DNA from: Thioalbus denitrificans
GTDB lineage: Bacteria; Pseudomonadota; Gammaproteobacteria; DSM-26407
NCBI RefSeq assembly: GCF_003337735.1
Contig: NZ_QPJY01000003.1
Location: 1-64,000 of the forward strand
DNA length: 64,000 nucleotides
Direction of reading: 5' to 3'
Positions 32,392-42,635 of the stretch are shown in pieces. The notes beneath the pieces were generated by a model. The model saw nothing but the letters and a program-made list of their open reading frames with translations, did not search any database and was not told where the DNA came from. Made by a program: the position numbers and the translations under genes. How positions within the stretch are numbered: the stretch's first letter is position 1; each line of letters opens with the position of its first letter.

Positions 32392-34404
32392 TTACTTGAA
32401 CAGCTTGGACTTGTCCACCAGGTCGACATGGGCGCGCTTGAAGCAGGTCCACTTCTTGCTGTCCTTGTCGTAGACGGAGTTCACGAAGCACTTCCAGTTC
32501 TCCTCGTCGACGAAGTTCTTGTCGGCGCGGTAGTAGAAGCCGGGGTAACGGCTCTCCTCGCGGAACTGAATGTGCTTCATGTGGGCTTCGGCCGTCAGGA
32601 TGCGGTGGTAGTTCTCCCAGGCGCGGAGCAGCTCGTGGAGATCCTTCGCACGCATCTTCGCGGCGTCTTCCTTCAGCATCTCCAGCTTCTCTTCGGCCAC
32701 GGCGAGCATGTGGGCGTTGGTGGTGTAGTAGGTCGCCACACCGGCCACGTACTCGTCCATGATCTTCTGGAGGCGGAACTGCAGCATCTTCGGCGTGATG
32801 TAGTGCGGGTTCACGTCGATGGCGGTGCTGTAGTCCTTGTGCTCCATGTAGGTGCGGACCGGCTTGTAGATCTCCTCCACCAGCGCGTCCACGTCGGTGT
32901 CGAGCTCAGGCGTCCAGTCCTTGTTGTCCAGGCAGTACTGCACCATGGACTTGGCGGCCATGCGACCCTCGGCGTGGGAGCCGGAGGAGAACTTGTGGCC
33001 GGAGGCGCCCACGCCGTCACCGGCGGTGAACAGACCCTTCACGGTGGTCATGCCGCGGTAGCCCCAGCTCCAGCCCTTCGGCAGGTGCCCGGGCACGCCG
33101 TCCATCGCCTCGTCGGTGGGCGCACCCACGTCATCGGGACCGGAGGTCCAGATGCCGCAGCAGCCGGAGTGGGAGCCGAGCAGGTAGGGCTCGGTGGGCA
33201 TCAGCTCGGAGTTCTTCTTCTCCGGCTCGATGTTCTCGCCCACCCAGATGCCGCACTGGCCGACGCACATGTCGAGGAAGTCTTCCCAGGCCTCGGCCTC
33301 GAGATGCTTGACCTCCTTCGGGGTCAGGGTCTCGCGCAGGTTGGCCAGGGCGGTGACGGTATCCATGTAGATGGGACCGCGACCTTCCTTCATCTCCTTC
33401 AGCATGAGATGGTTGCGCAGGCAGGAGGCGGGAACGGCGGCCTGCCCGTAGGGCGGGTAGTCGTTCAGCATCTCCTTGTTGCGGTCCATGTAGACCTCGC
33501 CGAAGGCGTTGGTGGCCTTGGCCTTGAACAGCAGGAACCAGGCGCCGACCGGGCCGTAACCGTCCTTGAAGCGGGCGGGCACGAAGCGGTTTTCCATCAT
33601 GGTCAGCTCGGCGCCGGCCTCGGCGGCCATGGAGTAGGTGGAGCCGGCGTTCCAGACCGGGTACCAGGCGCGGCCGGTGCCCTCACCCACGGAGCGGGGA
33701 CGGAACAGGTTGACGCAGCCACCGGCGGCCAGCAGGCAGGCCTTGAACTTGTAGACCATCACCTTGTGCTCGCGAACGGAGAAGCCCACGGCGCCGGCGA
33801 TGCGGCTGGGGTCGTTCTTGTCGTTCACCAGCTTCACGATGAAGATGCGCTCCTGGATGCGGTCGGAGCCCAGGGCCTTCTTGGCGGCCTCGGCAACGAT
33901 CCACTTGTAGGACTCGCCGTTGATCATGATCTGCCACTTGCCGGAGCGCACCGGCTTGCCGCCGTCCTTCAGCGCGGGGATGCCCTCGCGGATGGACTCG
34001 GCGCCGTCGTGACGCACGCCCTGGTCGTCGGTCTTCCAGATGGGCAGACCCCACTCCTCGAACAGGTGCACGGACTCGTCCACGTGGCGGCCCAGGTCGT
34101 AGGCCAGGTCGTCACGGGTGATGCCCATCAGGTCGTTGGAGACCATGCGGGCGTAGTCGGCGGGATCCTGCTCGGAGCCGATGTAGGTGTTGATGGCGGA
34201 CAGGCCCTGGGCCACGGCGCCGGAGCGGTCCATGGCGGCCTTGTCAACCAGCTTGATCTTCAGGTCGACGCCGGTCGCGGCCTTGGCGGCCTCGGCCCAG
34301 CGCATGATCTCGTAACCGGCGCCGCAGCAAGCCATGCCGCCGCCGATGAGAAGGATGTCGACCTCTTCCTGGACAACTTCGGGATTACCAAATTCACCAG
34401 CCAT
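32392..34404 (-). CDS. aprA: Adenylylsulfate (APS) reductase alpha subunit
   Basis: The 670-residue FAD subunit of dissimilatory APS reductase. The FAD-binding start LLIGGGMACCGAG (residues 18-30), the fumarate-reductase-like fold and the sequence HDGAESIREGIPALKDG are family-typical, and the length is exact. In sulfur oxidisers it runs in reverse, joining sulfite and AMP to APS and passing two electrons to AprB and then Qmo. It follows aprB by 34 bp. Confidence 0.98.
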   Translation of the reverse strand: MAGEFGNPEVVQEEVDILLIGGGMACCGAGYEIMRWAEAAKAATGVDLKIKLVDKAAMDRSGAVAQGLSAINTYIGSEQDPADYARMVSNDLMGITRDDLAYDLGRHVDESVHLFEEWGLPIWKTDDQGVRHDGAESIREGIPALKDGGKPVRSGKWQIMINGESYKWIVAEAAKKALGSDRIQERIFIVKLVNDKNDPSRIAGAVGFSVREHKVMVYKFKACLLAAGGCVNLFRPRSVGEGTGRAWYPVWNAGSTYSMAAEAGAELTMMENRFVPARFKDGYGPVGAWFLLFKAKATNAFGEVYMDRNKEMLNDYPPYGQAAVPASCLRNHLMLKEMKEGRGPIYMDTVTALANLRETLTPKEVKHLEAEAWEDFLDMCVGQCGIWVGENIEPEKKNSELMPTEPYLLGSHSGCCGIWTSGPDDVGAPTDEAMDGVPGHLPKGWSWGYRGMTTVKGLFTAGDGVGASGHKFSSGSHAEGRMAAKSMVQYCLDNKDWTPELDTDVDALVEEIYKPVRTYMEHKDYSTAIDVNPHYITPKMLQFRLQKIMDEYVAGVATYYTTNAHMLAVAEEKLEMLKEDAAKMRAKDLHELLRAWENYHRILTAEAHMKHIQFREESRYPGFYYRADKNFVDEENWKCFVNSVYDKDSKKWTCFKRAHVDLVDKSKLFK

Positions 34405-34438
34405 TGTTCTTTCCTCTGATTCGTTACGTGCCCGAGCC

Positions 34439-34906
34439 TTACTTGCGGATCAGCTCGGCCGGGTTGCCGGCGCGATAGCCATTGCTGGCGGTGAAGAAGC
34501 CGGGCTTGGAGATGTTCTCCATCTTGGCCTCTTCCTTGCCGGCGTAAGGCTCGATGGAGCCCTCGGGCGTCGTGCGGATCGGGAACTTGAAGCGCTTCAT
34601 GGTGCCGTTGCGGAACTTGATGGTCCACATGATGGAATCGGAACCACGCAGCGGCTGCACGGAGCCACCCAGCGGTACGATATCGGCGTAGTGACGTGCC
34701 TCGATGGCATTCTGCGGGCAAATCTTCACGCAGGAGTAGCACTCCCAGCACTGCTCGGGCTCCTGGTTGAAGGCCTTCATCGCGTGACCGGTCTCGGACC
34801 CGTCCTTGTCGAGCTTCATCAGGTCGTGCGGGCAGATGTACATGCAAGCAGTCTTGTCCTGACCCTTGCAGCCATCGCATTTGTCAGTACGAACAAACGT
34901 AGGCAT
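34439..34906 (-). CDS. aprB: Adenylylsulfate reductase beta subunit
   Basis: A 155-residue iron-sulfur subunit. Two [4Fe-4S] sets are seen in the N-terminal half: CDGCKGQDKTACMYICP (residues 10-26) and CWECYSCVKICP (about 52-63). A C-terminal tail wraps AprA. It connects the AprA flavin to the Qmo/Hdr complex. GGAGA lies 7 bp before ATG. It is located between sat and aprA. Confidence 0.98.
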   Translation of the reverse strand: MPTFVRTDKCDGCKGQDKTACMYICPHDLMKLDKDGSETGHAMKAFNQEPEQCWECYSCVKICPQNAIEARHYADIVPLGGSVQPLRGSDSIMWTIKFRNGTMKRFKFPIRTTPEGSIEPYAGKEEAKMENISKPGFFTASNGYRAGNPAELIRK

Positions 34907-34939
34907 TGTCGTTCTCCATTTCTACCGCGGTAAAGAATG

Positions 34940-34965
34940 GCCGCCCGTCTGGCAGATCAGGCGGC
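34940..34965 (-). terminator. Small hairpin between sat and aprB
   Basis: GCCGCC and GGCGGC arms with an inner GTCTGGCAGATC loop. Being short and without a U-tract, it is more likely a processing or attenuation signal than a terminator in the sat-aprBA operon. Confidence 0.35.
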
Positions 34966-34981
34966 ACACTTTGAAAAGCCG

Positions 34982-36199
34982 TTACTTGGCAGAGTGGCCG
35001 GTCAGCTTGACCTCCACTTTCTCGTCGTCCTTCAGACTTCTGTAGTACTCCTGCAGGATGCTGACCACCTCGGGGCGGCTGAATTCCGCCGGCGGGTCCT
35101 CACCCTCGGAGAGCATCTTGCGCAGCTTGGTGCCCGAGAGCAGCAGGCGGTCGCCCGCCTCGTGGGGGCAGGTCTTCATGGAGGCCATGCCGCCGCACTT
35201 GTAGCACCAGAAGGTCCAGTCGATCTTGAGCGGCTTGGTCTCCAGCGCGTCCTTCGGGATCTGGTCGAAGATGTGATGCGCGTCGAAGGGGCCGTAGTAG
35301 TCGCCCACGCCGGCATGGTCGCGGCCGACGATGAGGTGGGAGCAGCCGTAGTTCTGGCGGAACAGGGCGTGCAGCAGCGCCTCGCGCGGACCGGCATAGC
35401 GCATGTCCAGCGGGTAGCCCGCCTGCATCACCGTGTTCTTGACGAAGTAGTTGTCGATGAGCGATCCGATGGCGTCGGATCGCACCTCGGCCGGAATGTC
35501 ACCGGGCTTGAGCTTGCCGAGCAGGGAGTGGATCAGCAGACCATCGCAGATCTCCACGGCGATCTTGGCCAGGTACTCGTGGGAGCGGTGCATCGGGTTG
35601 CGGGTCTGGAAGGCGGCGATGGTGCTCCAGCCGCGCTTCTGGAATTCCGCCCGCGTCTCCGCCGGGGTCATGAACTGATCGCCGTACTTCTCGGGGAAGC
35701 CGCCGAGGGAGAGCACCTTCACCGGGCCGGCCAGGTTGATCTCGCCCTGGGCCTTGACCATCTTGACGCCGGGATGATCCTCGTCGGTGGTCTTGTACAC
35801 CATCATGCACTCGTGGGCCTTGTCGATGGTGTACTTCTCGGTCACCTTCATGGTGGCCAGGATCTCGTCGCGCTCGGCGTCGTAGAGCGCCACATCCTGG
35901 CCCTCCTTGATGCTGTTCGAGGTATCGAGATCGGTGGAGAGGGTGATGGGGATGGGCCAGAACAGGCCGTTGGCCATCTTCATCCCGTCACAGACCCCCT
36001 GCCAGTCGGCATGGGTCATGAAGCCCTCGAGCGGGGTGAACCCGCCGATGCCCATCATGATGAGGTCGCCCGCCTCGCGGGAAGAGATACGGATCTGAGG
36101 CAGAGACTGGGCCCGGGCCTTCTCGGCCTCCAGCGCTTCGCCTTCGAGCAGCAGCGGCTTGAGCTCGCCACCACCGTGAGGATTCACCAGCTTTGACAT
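34982..36199 (-). CDS. sat: ATP sulfurylase (sulfate adenylyltransferase)
   Basis: A 405-residue homo-oligomeric enzyme. Motifs: PUA-like N-terminal domain, [15 protein letters not shown] (QxRN and HxxH, about residues 202-216), and [12 protein letters not shown]. In sulfur oxidation it turns APS plus pyrophosphate into ATP and sulfate. The start at 36199 gives [13 protein letters not shown]; upstream codons belong to the leader. First gene of sat-aprB-aprA, with promoter TTGACA-16 bp-TATGGT upstream. Confidence 0.97.
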   Translation of the reverse strand: MSKLVNPHGGGELKPLLLEGEALEAEKARAQSLPQIRISSREAGDLIMMGIGGFTPLEGFMTHADWQGVCDGMKMANGLFWPIPITLSTDLDTSNSIKEGQDVALYDAERDEILATMKVTEKYTIDKAHECMMVYKTTDEDHPGVKMVKAQGEINLAGPVKVLSLGGFPEKYGDQFMTPAETRAEFQKRGWSTIAAFQTRNPMHRSHEYLAKIAVEICDGLLIHSLLGKLKPGDIPAEVRSDAIGSLIDNYFVKNTVMQAGYPLDMRYAGPREALLHALFRQNYGCSHLIVGRDHAGVGDYYGPFDAHHIFDQIPKDALETKPLKIDWTFWCYKCGGMASMKTCPHEAGDRLLLSGTKLRKMLSEGEDPPAEFSRPEVVSILQEYYRSLKDDEKVEVKLTGHSAK

Positions 36200-36288
36200 G
36201 TATCCGCCCTTCTTCTGGTTGTACCGAGGGTGTCCTTTCAATCCCCAAAACCGGGCGCTTTCCACCCCCGGCCGGACGCAGGTGCCCT

Positions 36289-36316
36289 ACCATATACCTT
36301 TGCCCCAGCGTGTCAA
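36289..36316 (-). promoter_or_regulatory. Sigma70-type promoter of sat-aprBA
   Basis: On the minus strand a -35 box TTGACA (36311-36316) is followed, 16 bp on, by TATGGT (36289-36294). It is about 90 bp before the sat start. A 29-bp palindrome lies about 30 bp further upstream. Confidence 0.6.
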
Positions 36317-36346
36317 AACAGATTTCTCTTCGCACGCCATAAGGCT

Positions 36347-36375
36347 CGCTTATCTTAGACTGAGACTAATAAGCG
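36347..36375. promoter_or_regulatory. Palindrome upstream of the sat promoter (candidate operator)
   Basis: Near-perfect dyad CGCTTATcTTAGACT-G-AGACTAATAAGCG, centred about 45 bp upstream of the -35 box. The position suits an activator. The regulator is unknown. Confidence 0.5.
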
Positions 36376-36433
36376 AAACCGGGGGGTAACACCCGGATGG
36401 ATAGGCGGGGTTAATGGTGGGGGCAAGGATCTA

Positions 36434-36531
36434 GTGTACTGCACCACTCTTGGAGGCACATTCAGCGAGTCGCCGGGCGGTCAGATCCAAGGCGCGCTTG
36501 CGCAGGAAGGGCAGGCGCCGCAACCGGCCGG
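36434..36531. repeat. GTGTACTG inverted-repeat element, left half (copy A)
   Basis: Begins GTGTACTG..CACTCTTGGAGGCACATTCAGCGAG and continues with GGCGCGCTTGCGCAGGAAGGGCAGG, as in copy C (52738). The right terminal repeat is missing, so this copy is truncated. It lies between sat and the NIF3-like gene, next to an octamer tract. Confidence 0.75.
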
Positions 36532-36537
36532 AAACGC

Positions 36538-36565
36538 ATGCGCACTCACGCACTCACGCACTCAC
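36538..36565. repeat. Octamer tandem repeat (CGCACTCA)
   Basis: About 3.5 copies, ending just before the stop codon of the NIF3-like gene. Confidence 0.8.
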
Positions 36566-36568
36566 CCA

Positions 36569-37327
36569 TCACACCGGATTGTCGATGTCGATGAAGCGGT
36601 GCTCGATGCCGAAGCGCTCGGCCAGGTGCTCGCCCAGGGCCTGGACGCCATAGCGCTCGGTGGCGTGGTGACCCGCGGCGAAATAGTGGATGCCGAGCTC
36701 CCGGGCCTCGTGGACGGTCCGCTCCGAAACCTCTCCGCTGATGTACGCGTCCAGCCGCAGGGCCGCGGCCTGCTCCAGGTAGTCCTGGGCGGCGCCGGTG
36801 CACCAGCCCACCCGGTAGACGCGGTCGCCGCCGCCCGCCACGTGCAGGGGTGCCCGGCCGAGACGCTCGGCCAGGAAGTCGGTGAAGACCCCGGGCGCCA
36901 GCGGCTCGCTGAGCGAGCCGTACATGGCGATGCCCGAATCGGGCCCCGGCCCGAAGCCGCCCTCGACGCTCAGATCCAGCTCGGCGGCCAGCCGCGCGTT
37001 GTTGCCGTAGACCGGGTGGGCGTCCAGGGGCAGGTGGTAGGCGATGAGGCTCAGGTCCGCGCCGAGCAGGCTCCGCAGCCGACGGCGCCTCATCCCGCTC
37101 ACCACCGGGCTCTCGCCGCGCCAGAAATAGCCGTGGTGGACCAGCAGGGCATCGGCCCCGGCCTCCTGCGCCGCCTCGATGAAGGCCTGGCAGGCGGTGA
37201 CCCCGGTCACCAGGCGCTCCACGCGCTCCCGCCCCTCCACCTGGAGTCCGTTGGGAGCGTAGTCCTGGAACCGCTCCACCTGGAGCAGCCCGTCCGCATA
37301 GCCCACCAGTTCGTACAGACCGGCCAT
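36569..37327 (-). CDS. NIF3/YbgI-family dinuclear metal-centre protein
   Basis: 252 residues. Family motifs are the metal ligands VHHGYFWRG (about residues 64-72) and YHLPLDAHP, plus AYISGEVSE and FAAGHHATE in the C-terminal half. Members form hexameric toroids with a dinuclear metal site and are linked to GTP cyclohydrolase-like chemistry; the role is unsettled. The start at 37327 follows GAGGAGG. In gammaproteobacteria this gene often neighbours degS/algW-like genes, as here (divergent). Confidence 0.9.
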   Translation of the reverse strand: MAGLYELVGYADGLLQVERFQDYAPNGLQVEGRERVERLVTGVTACQAFIEAAQEAGADALLVHHGYFWRGESPVVSGMRRRRLRSLLGADLSLIAYHLPLDAHPVYGNNARLAAELDLSVEGGFGPGPDSGIAMYGSLSEPLAPGVFTDFLAERLGRAPLHVAGGGDRVYRVGWCTGAAQDYLEQAAALRLDAYISGEVSERTVHEARELGIHYFAAGHHATERYGVQALGEHLAERFGIEHRFIDIDNPV

Positions 37328-37356
37328 CACAACCTCCTCGCAGGGCGCCACACCTG

Positions 37357-37518
37357 GCAGCCTGTCGGACTTGAGACTAATCTACTGCGCCGGCGGGACA
37401 GCGGTCCATATGGAGCCGATTTTTCGTTACATAGACCCACTATGCGCCTCAAAATCGACTCCATCTGTCCTCGCTCTCCCACTCGGCCCGCTACGATCGC
37501 TCAAGTCCGACAGGCTGC
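37357..37518. repeat. Inverted-repeat element, CCTGTCGG family (copy 2)
   Basis: Perfect 19-bp terminal inverted repeats, GCAGCCTGTCGGACTTGAG (37357-37375) and its complement (37500-37518), flank 124 bp of non-coding sequence. The ends match copy 1 (14886-14981). It fills the divergent gap between the NIF3-like gene and degS and so must lie next to both promoters. Confidence 0.85.
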
Positions 37519-37578
37519 TAGTTATTATGTATCGTGTAAAATTGCCATGACAGTCGCCCCGGCACGGACTCCCACCCA

Positions 37579-38736
<1,158 letters not shown>

Positions 38737-38824
38737 CGCTGAACGCCGGCGGCCATGGGCCCGCCCCGGCAGGCACACGCGCCACTGGACAGGACGACAA
38801 CCCCTAATTTAGTGTAACTGCATA

Positions 38825-38999
38825 GTGTACTGTGCCGCTCTTGGAGGCACATTCAGCGAGCCGCCCGGAGGGAGTCCCCCGAAAGCGCCAGGACAAGGCG
38901 CAGTGCGCAGGCAATGGTTGTTCCCTTGTCAAGCGCTGCGACGCCGTCATGGCGCTTTCGGGGGACTCTGAAAGCACCTCCAAGAGTGGCGCAGTACAC
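38825..38999. repeat. GTGTACTG inverted-repeat element, complete (copy B)
   Basis: 175 bp with 26-bp terminal inverted repeats differing at three positions (GTGTACTGtGCCgCTCTTGG at left, complement of GTGTACTGcGCCaCTCTTGG at right). An inner inverted pair AGTCCCCCGAAAGCGCCA and its complement is also present. It has no protein-coding capacity. It lies between degS and the methyltransferase gene. Confidence 0.88.
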
Positions 39000-39110
39000 C
39001 AGGTCGGCCCGGGCCCGGGGTCCTTTCCGAGCAGTCCCGCCGATCCGGACTGCGGCCGCGCGAGCGGCGCCGAACACGCCCCCCGGGCGAACCGTGAGAT
39101 CACCAAGCCG

Positions 39111-39722
39111 ATGTCATCCTCCGACCTGCCCCTGTTCCTGAGCCAATGGTTGCGCGCCCCCCTGCGCATGGGGGCGCTCGTGCCCAGCGGGGGCGCCCTG
39201 GCCCGCGCCCTGGCACTCCAGGCGCTGCCCTCCCGGGACGGCCCGGTGCTGGAGCTGGGCGCCGGAACCGGGGTGGTGACCCGCGCCCTCCTCGCCCGCG
39301 GCATCGCGCCCCAGAGACTGGTGCTGGTGGAGCGGGATCCCGTCTTCTGCCGCCTGCTCCGCCAGCGGTATCCGTCGGTCCGGGTGGTACAGACCGACGC
39401 CTGCCGGCTGATCCAGTCCCTCGCCGCCCTGGGCATCCACGAGGCCGCGACCATCATCTCCGGCCTGCCCCTGCTCTCGCTGCCCTTCACCACCCAGCAC
39501 CAGGTCCTGCGCCAGAGCTTCCGCCTGCTGGTTCCCAACGGCACCTTCGTCCAGTTCACCTACGGCCTCGCCTCGCCGGTCCACCCGGCGCTGCTGCGCC
39601 GGCTCGAACTGGTGGGACGGCCGGTGGCCCGGGTACTGCTGAACCTGCCTCCGGCGGTGGTGTGGCGGTATACCCAGCGCGATGCCGCCAGCCCCCCGGG
39701 GGAGACCCGAGCCGCCGCATGA
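39111..39722 (+). CDS. SAM-dependent methyltransferase, phospholipid N-methyltransferase-like
   Basis: 203 residues. Rossmann-type SAM motif LELGAGTGVVTRALL (about residues 47-61), an acidic second strand (VLVERDP) and SGLPLLSLP followed by PNGTFVQFTYG resemble PmtA and LigE-like phosphatidylethanolamine methyltransferases. The start at 39111 is taken at MSSSDLPLF, where conservation should begin; the frame stays open upstream through repeat element B. The stop overlaps the exchanger start (ATGA), so the two genes are coupled. Confidence 0.78.
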   Translation: MSSSDLPLFLSQWLRAPLRMGALVPSGGALARALALQALPSRDGPVLELGAGTGVVTRALLARGIAPQRLVLVERDPVFCRLLRQRYPSVRVVQTDACRLIQSLAALGIHEAATIISGLPLLSLPFTTQHQVLRQSFRLLVPNGTFVQFTYGLASPVHPALLRRLELVGRPVARVLLNLPPAVVWRYTQRDAASPPGETRAAA

Positions 39723-40672
39723 CAGCCTGGCTGCTGACCGCCGCCGGGCTGGTGCTGCTGTTCGCCGGCGGCGAGATGCTGGTCCGGGGCGCCGCGGGGC
39801 TGGCCCGGCGCCTGGGCGTCCCACCCCTGCTCATCGGCCTGACCGTGGTGGGGTTCGGCACCTCGGCGCCCGAACTCCTGGTCTCCCTGGAGGCCGCGCT
39901 GCGCGCCCAGCCGGATCTCGCCATGGGCAACGTGGTGGGCTCGAATATCGCCAACATCCTGCTGATTCTCGGCGTCTCCGCCCTGGTCCATCCCATCCTG
40001 GTACCGGCCACGGGCATCCGCCGCGACGCCCTGGCGGTCCTCGCCGCCACGCTGCTGCTGCCGGCCCTGGCCCTCACCGGAACCATCGCCGCCTGGCAGG
40101 GCGGCGCCATGGTGGCGCTCCTGGCGGGCTATATCGCCTGGTCCTACCGCGCCGACATCCGGGCCCGCAACGGGGGCGCCGAGCTGCATCTCCACGAGGC
40201 CGACGAGCTGGGCACCGCTCCCCTGCCGGCCTGGCGGTCCCTGCTCCACCTGGCGCTCGGGCTGGCGGGCGTCCTGCTGGGGGCGCGGCTGCTGGTGAGC
40301 GGCGCCGTGGACCTGGCCCGGGCGATGGGCGTGAGCGAGGCGGTCATCGGCCTCACCCTGGTGGCGGTGGGCACCTCGCTGCCGGAGCTTGCCACCTCGG
40401 TCATGGCCGCCCTGCGCGGCCACAACGACGTGGCGCTCGGCAACGTGCTGGGCAGCAACCTGTTCAACATCCTCGGCATCCTCGGCGTCACCGCCGCGGT
40501 GGTGCCGCTGCCCTTCAACCCGCGCCTGCTGGCCCTGGACCTGTGGGTGATGCTCGCCGCCACACTGGCGATGCTGGCCCTGTTCCTGGGCGGCCGGGGC
40601 CTGTCCCGGATCGGCGGCGTGGTCTTCCTGCTCCTTTACGCCGGCTACACGGGGTGGCTGTTCGCTGCCTGA
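39719..40672 (+). CDS. CaCA-family Ca2+/Na+ (or H+) exchanger, YrbG-like
   Basis: A 317-residue inner-membrane protein with about ten helices in two inverted repeats. Each repeat holds the alpha motif: GTSAPELLVSLEAAL with GNVVGSNIAN, and GTSLPELATSVMAAL with GNVLGSNLFN. A second, related gene is at 49451. It is translationally coupled to the methyltransferase. Confidence 0.92.
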   Translation: MTAWLLTAAGLVLLFAGGEMLVRGAAGLARRLGVPPLLIGLTVVGFGTSAPELLVSLEAALRAQPDLAMGNVVGSNIANILLILGVSALVHPILVPATGIRRDALAVLAATLLLPALALTGTIAAWQGGAMVALLAGYIAWSYRADIRARNGGAELHLHEADELGTAPLPAWRSLLHLALGLAGVLLGARLLVSGAVDLARAMGVSEAVIGLTLVAVGTSLPELATSVMAALRGHNDVALGNVLGSNLFNILGILGVTAAVVPLPFNPRLLALDLWVMLAATLAMLALFLGGRGLSRIGGVVFLLLYAGYTGWLFAA

Positions 40673-40688
40673 GGCCGTGCAGCGATAT

Positions 40689-41048
40689 TCAACGCCAACG
40701 CCGGGCCACGGCGAGGTAGATGGCGACGTTGACGAGGAGCACCAACCCGGCCAGCGCGAACTGGATCTCCCGGGTCAGGCCCGCGGGGTAGATGAGGGGC
40801 AGGAGATAGTGCTCCACGAAGCCGCCGCCATAGCCGGCCTCCCCGGCCCGGGCGCGCAGGGCGTTCTCCAGCGGGGTGAGCGGGCAGATCCAGCCGCCCA
40901 GCTCGATGGCCGCGGCCCAGGCCGCCGCCGGCAGGTGCACCCACGCCACCCGCAGCCAGCGCAGGGCGAGCAGCCCGCCCAGCACCGCGAACAGGATGAA
41001 CGCCAGGTGCAGCAGCACGGTGAAGTCCGCCAGCAGACGCGCGATCAT
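40689..41048 (-). CDS. DUF2784 membrane protein
   Basis: 119 residues with three to four membrane helices and the family pattern LHLAFILFAVLGG, RWLRVAWVHLPAA, GWICPLTPLEN and EHYLLPLIYP. Function unknown. Convergent with the exchanger and followed upstream by tandem repeat tracts. Confidence 0.88.
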   Translation of the reverse strand: MIARLLADFTVLLHLAFILFAVLGGLLALRWLRVAWVHLPAAAWAAAIELGGWICPLTPLENALRARAGEAGYGGGFVEHYLLPLIYPAGLTREIQFALAGLVLLVNVAIYLAVARRWR

Positions 41049-41080
41049 GGCACGGGGTGTTGGTGAGTCAGTGTGTGTAG

Positions 41081-41138
41081 TGATGGGTGATGGGTGGTGG
41101 GTGATGGGTGGTGGGTGGTGGGTGGTGGGTGGTGGGTT
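41081..41138. repeat. Heptamer tandem repeat (GGTGATG/GGTGGTG)
   Basis: About eight units of 7 bp upstream of the DUF2784 start. Confidence 0.85.
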
Positions 41139-41160
41139 TTGAGGATGGGACGATCCGCAT

Positions 41161-41228
41161 CACGCATTCACGCATTCACGCATTCACGCATTCACGCACT
41201 CACGCACTCACGCACTCACGCACTCACG
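41161..41228. repeat. Octamer tandem repeat (ACGCATTC/ACGCACTC)
   Basis: About eight units; the first four read CATTC, the last four CACTC, a clean variant switch. The tract runs into the stop codon of hisD, so the last HisD codons may derive from it. Confidence 0.9.
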
Positions 41229-42525
41229 ATTTGATCCGGTACTCCGCCGAGCGGGCGTGGGCGGTGAGGCCCTCGCCGCGGGCGAACACGGAGGCGATCC
41301 GGCCCAGGGTGGTGGCGCCCTCGGGCGAGCACATGATGAGCGAGGAGCGCTTCTGGAAGTCGTAGACCCCCAGCGGCGAGGAGAAGCGCGCCGTGCGCGA
41401 GGTGGGCAGCACATGGTTGGGCCCGGCGCAGTAGTCGCCCACCGCCTCGGCGGTGTAGCGGCCCATGAAGATGGCGCCGGCATGGCGGATCCTGCCCGCC
41501 ATGGCCTCGGGGTCATCCACCGACAGCTCCAGGTGCTCCGGGGCGATGAAGTTGGCCACCGTCACCGCCTCGTCGAGATCCCGCACCTTGACCAGCGCAG
41601 CGCGGGCGCCGAGGGACTTCTCGATGATGGCCTTGCGCTCCATCTCCGGCAGCAGGCGCGCCACGCTGGCGGCCACCGCCTCCAGGAACTCCCCGTCGGG
41701 GGTGACCAGGATCGGCTGGGCGTCCTCGTCATGCTCGGCCTGGGAGAAGAGATCCATGGCCACCCAGTCGGGATCGGTCTTGCCGTCGCAGACCACCAGG
41801 ATCTCGGAGGGGCCGGCGATCATGTCGATGCCGACGGTGCCGTAGACCATGCCCTTGGCGGTGGCCACGTAGATGTTGCCGGGGCCCACGATCTTGTCCA
41901 CCCGCGGCACCGTCTCGGTGCCATAGGCCAGGGCGGCGACCGCCTGGGCTCCGCCGAGGGCGAAGACCCGGTCCACCTCGCACAGCTCGGCTGCGGCCAG
42001 CACCAGCGGGTTCACCTCGCCGTCGGGGGTGGGCACCACCATGATGAGCTCCGGCACGCCGGCCACCTTGGCCGGAATGGCGTTCATCAGCACCGACGAG
42101 GGGTAGGCGGCCTTGCCGCCGGGGACGTAGAGGCCGACCCGGTCCAGGGCGGTGATCTGCTGGCCCAGCAGCGTGCCGTCGGCCTCGCGATAGCTCCACG
42201 ACTCCTGCTTCTGGCGGGCGTGGTAGGCCTTCAGGCGCGCCACGGAGACCTCCAGCGCCTCGCGCTGGTCGGCGGGCAGGCCCGCGAGGGCCGCCTGCAG
42301 GCGGGCGCGGGGGATCTCCAGCTCGGCCATGGCCGTGGCGCTCATGCGGTCGAACCGGTTGGTGTACTCCAGCAGCGCCGCGTCGCCCTCGCGGCGGACC
42401 CGGTGGAGAATCTCGCGCACCGTGGTGGTCACCCGCTCGTCGGACACCGACTCCCAGGCCAGCAGGCCCTCGAGCCGCTCCCAGAAGTCCACCGCGGTCG
42501 TATCCAGTCTCGTGATCTCAGCCAT
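41224..42525 (-). CDS. hisD: Histidinol dehydrogenase
   Basis: This 433-residue enzyme catalyses the last two steps of histidine synthesis. Motifs: [50 protein letters not shown] (zinc and catalytic region) and APEHLELSV. Normal length. The C-terminal residues overlap an octamer repeat tract. It lies 110 bp behind hisG on the same strand. Confidence 0.97.
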   Translation of the reverse strand: MAEITRLDTTAVDFWERLEGLLAWESVSDERVTTTVREILHRVRREGDAALLEYTNRFDRMSATAMAELEIPRARLQAALAGLPADQREALEVSVARLKAYHARQKQESWSYREADGTLLGQQITALDRVGLYVPGGKAAYPSSVLMNAIPAKVAGVPELIMVVPTPDGEVNPLVLAAAELCEVDRVFALGGAQAVAALAYGTETVPRVDKIVGPGNIYVATAKGMVYGTVGIDMIAGPSEILVVCDGKTDPDWVAMDLFSQAEHDEDAQPILVTPDGEFLEAVAASVARLLPEMERKAIIEKSLGARAALVKVRDLDEAVTVANFIAPEHLELSVDDPEAMAGRIRHAGAIFMGRYTAEAVGDYCAGPNHVLPTSRTARFSSPLGVYDFQKRSSLIMCSPEGATTLGRIASVFARGEGLTAHARSAEYRIKS

Positions 42526-42635
42526 GGTCTGCTCCCAGTTGGAGTGCTTCTGCCACAGGGGACACAGAGGTCGCCAGACCTCCCGGCACCCTGCGAAAAC
42601 CCGTTTCCGACCGCCCCTGCGGCCTCCGTGCGCCT

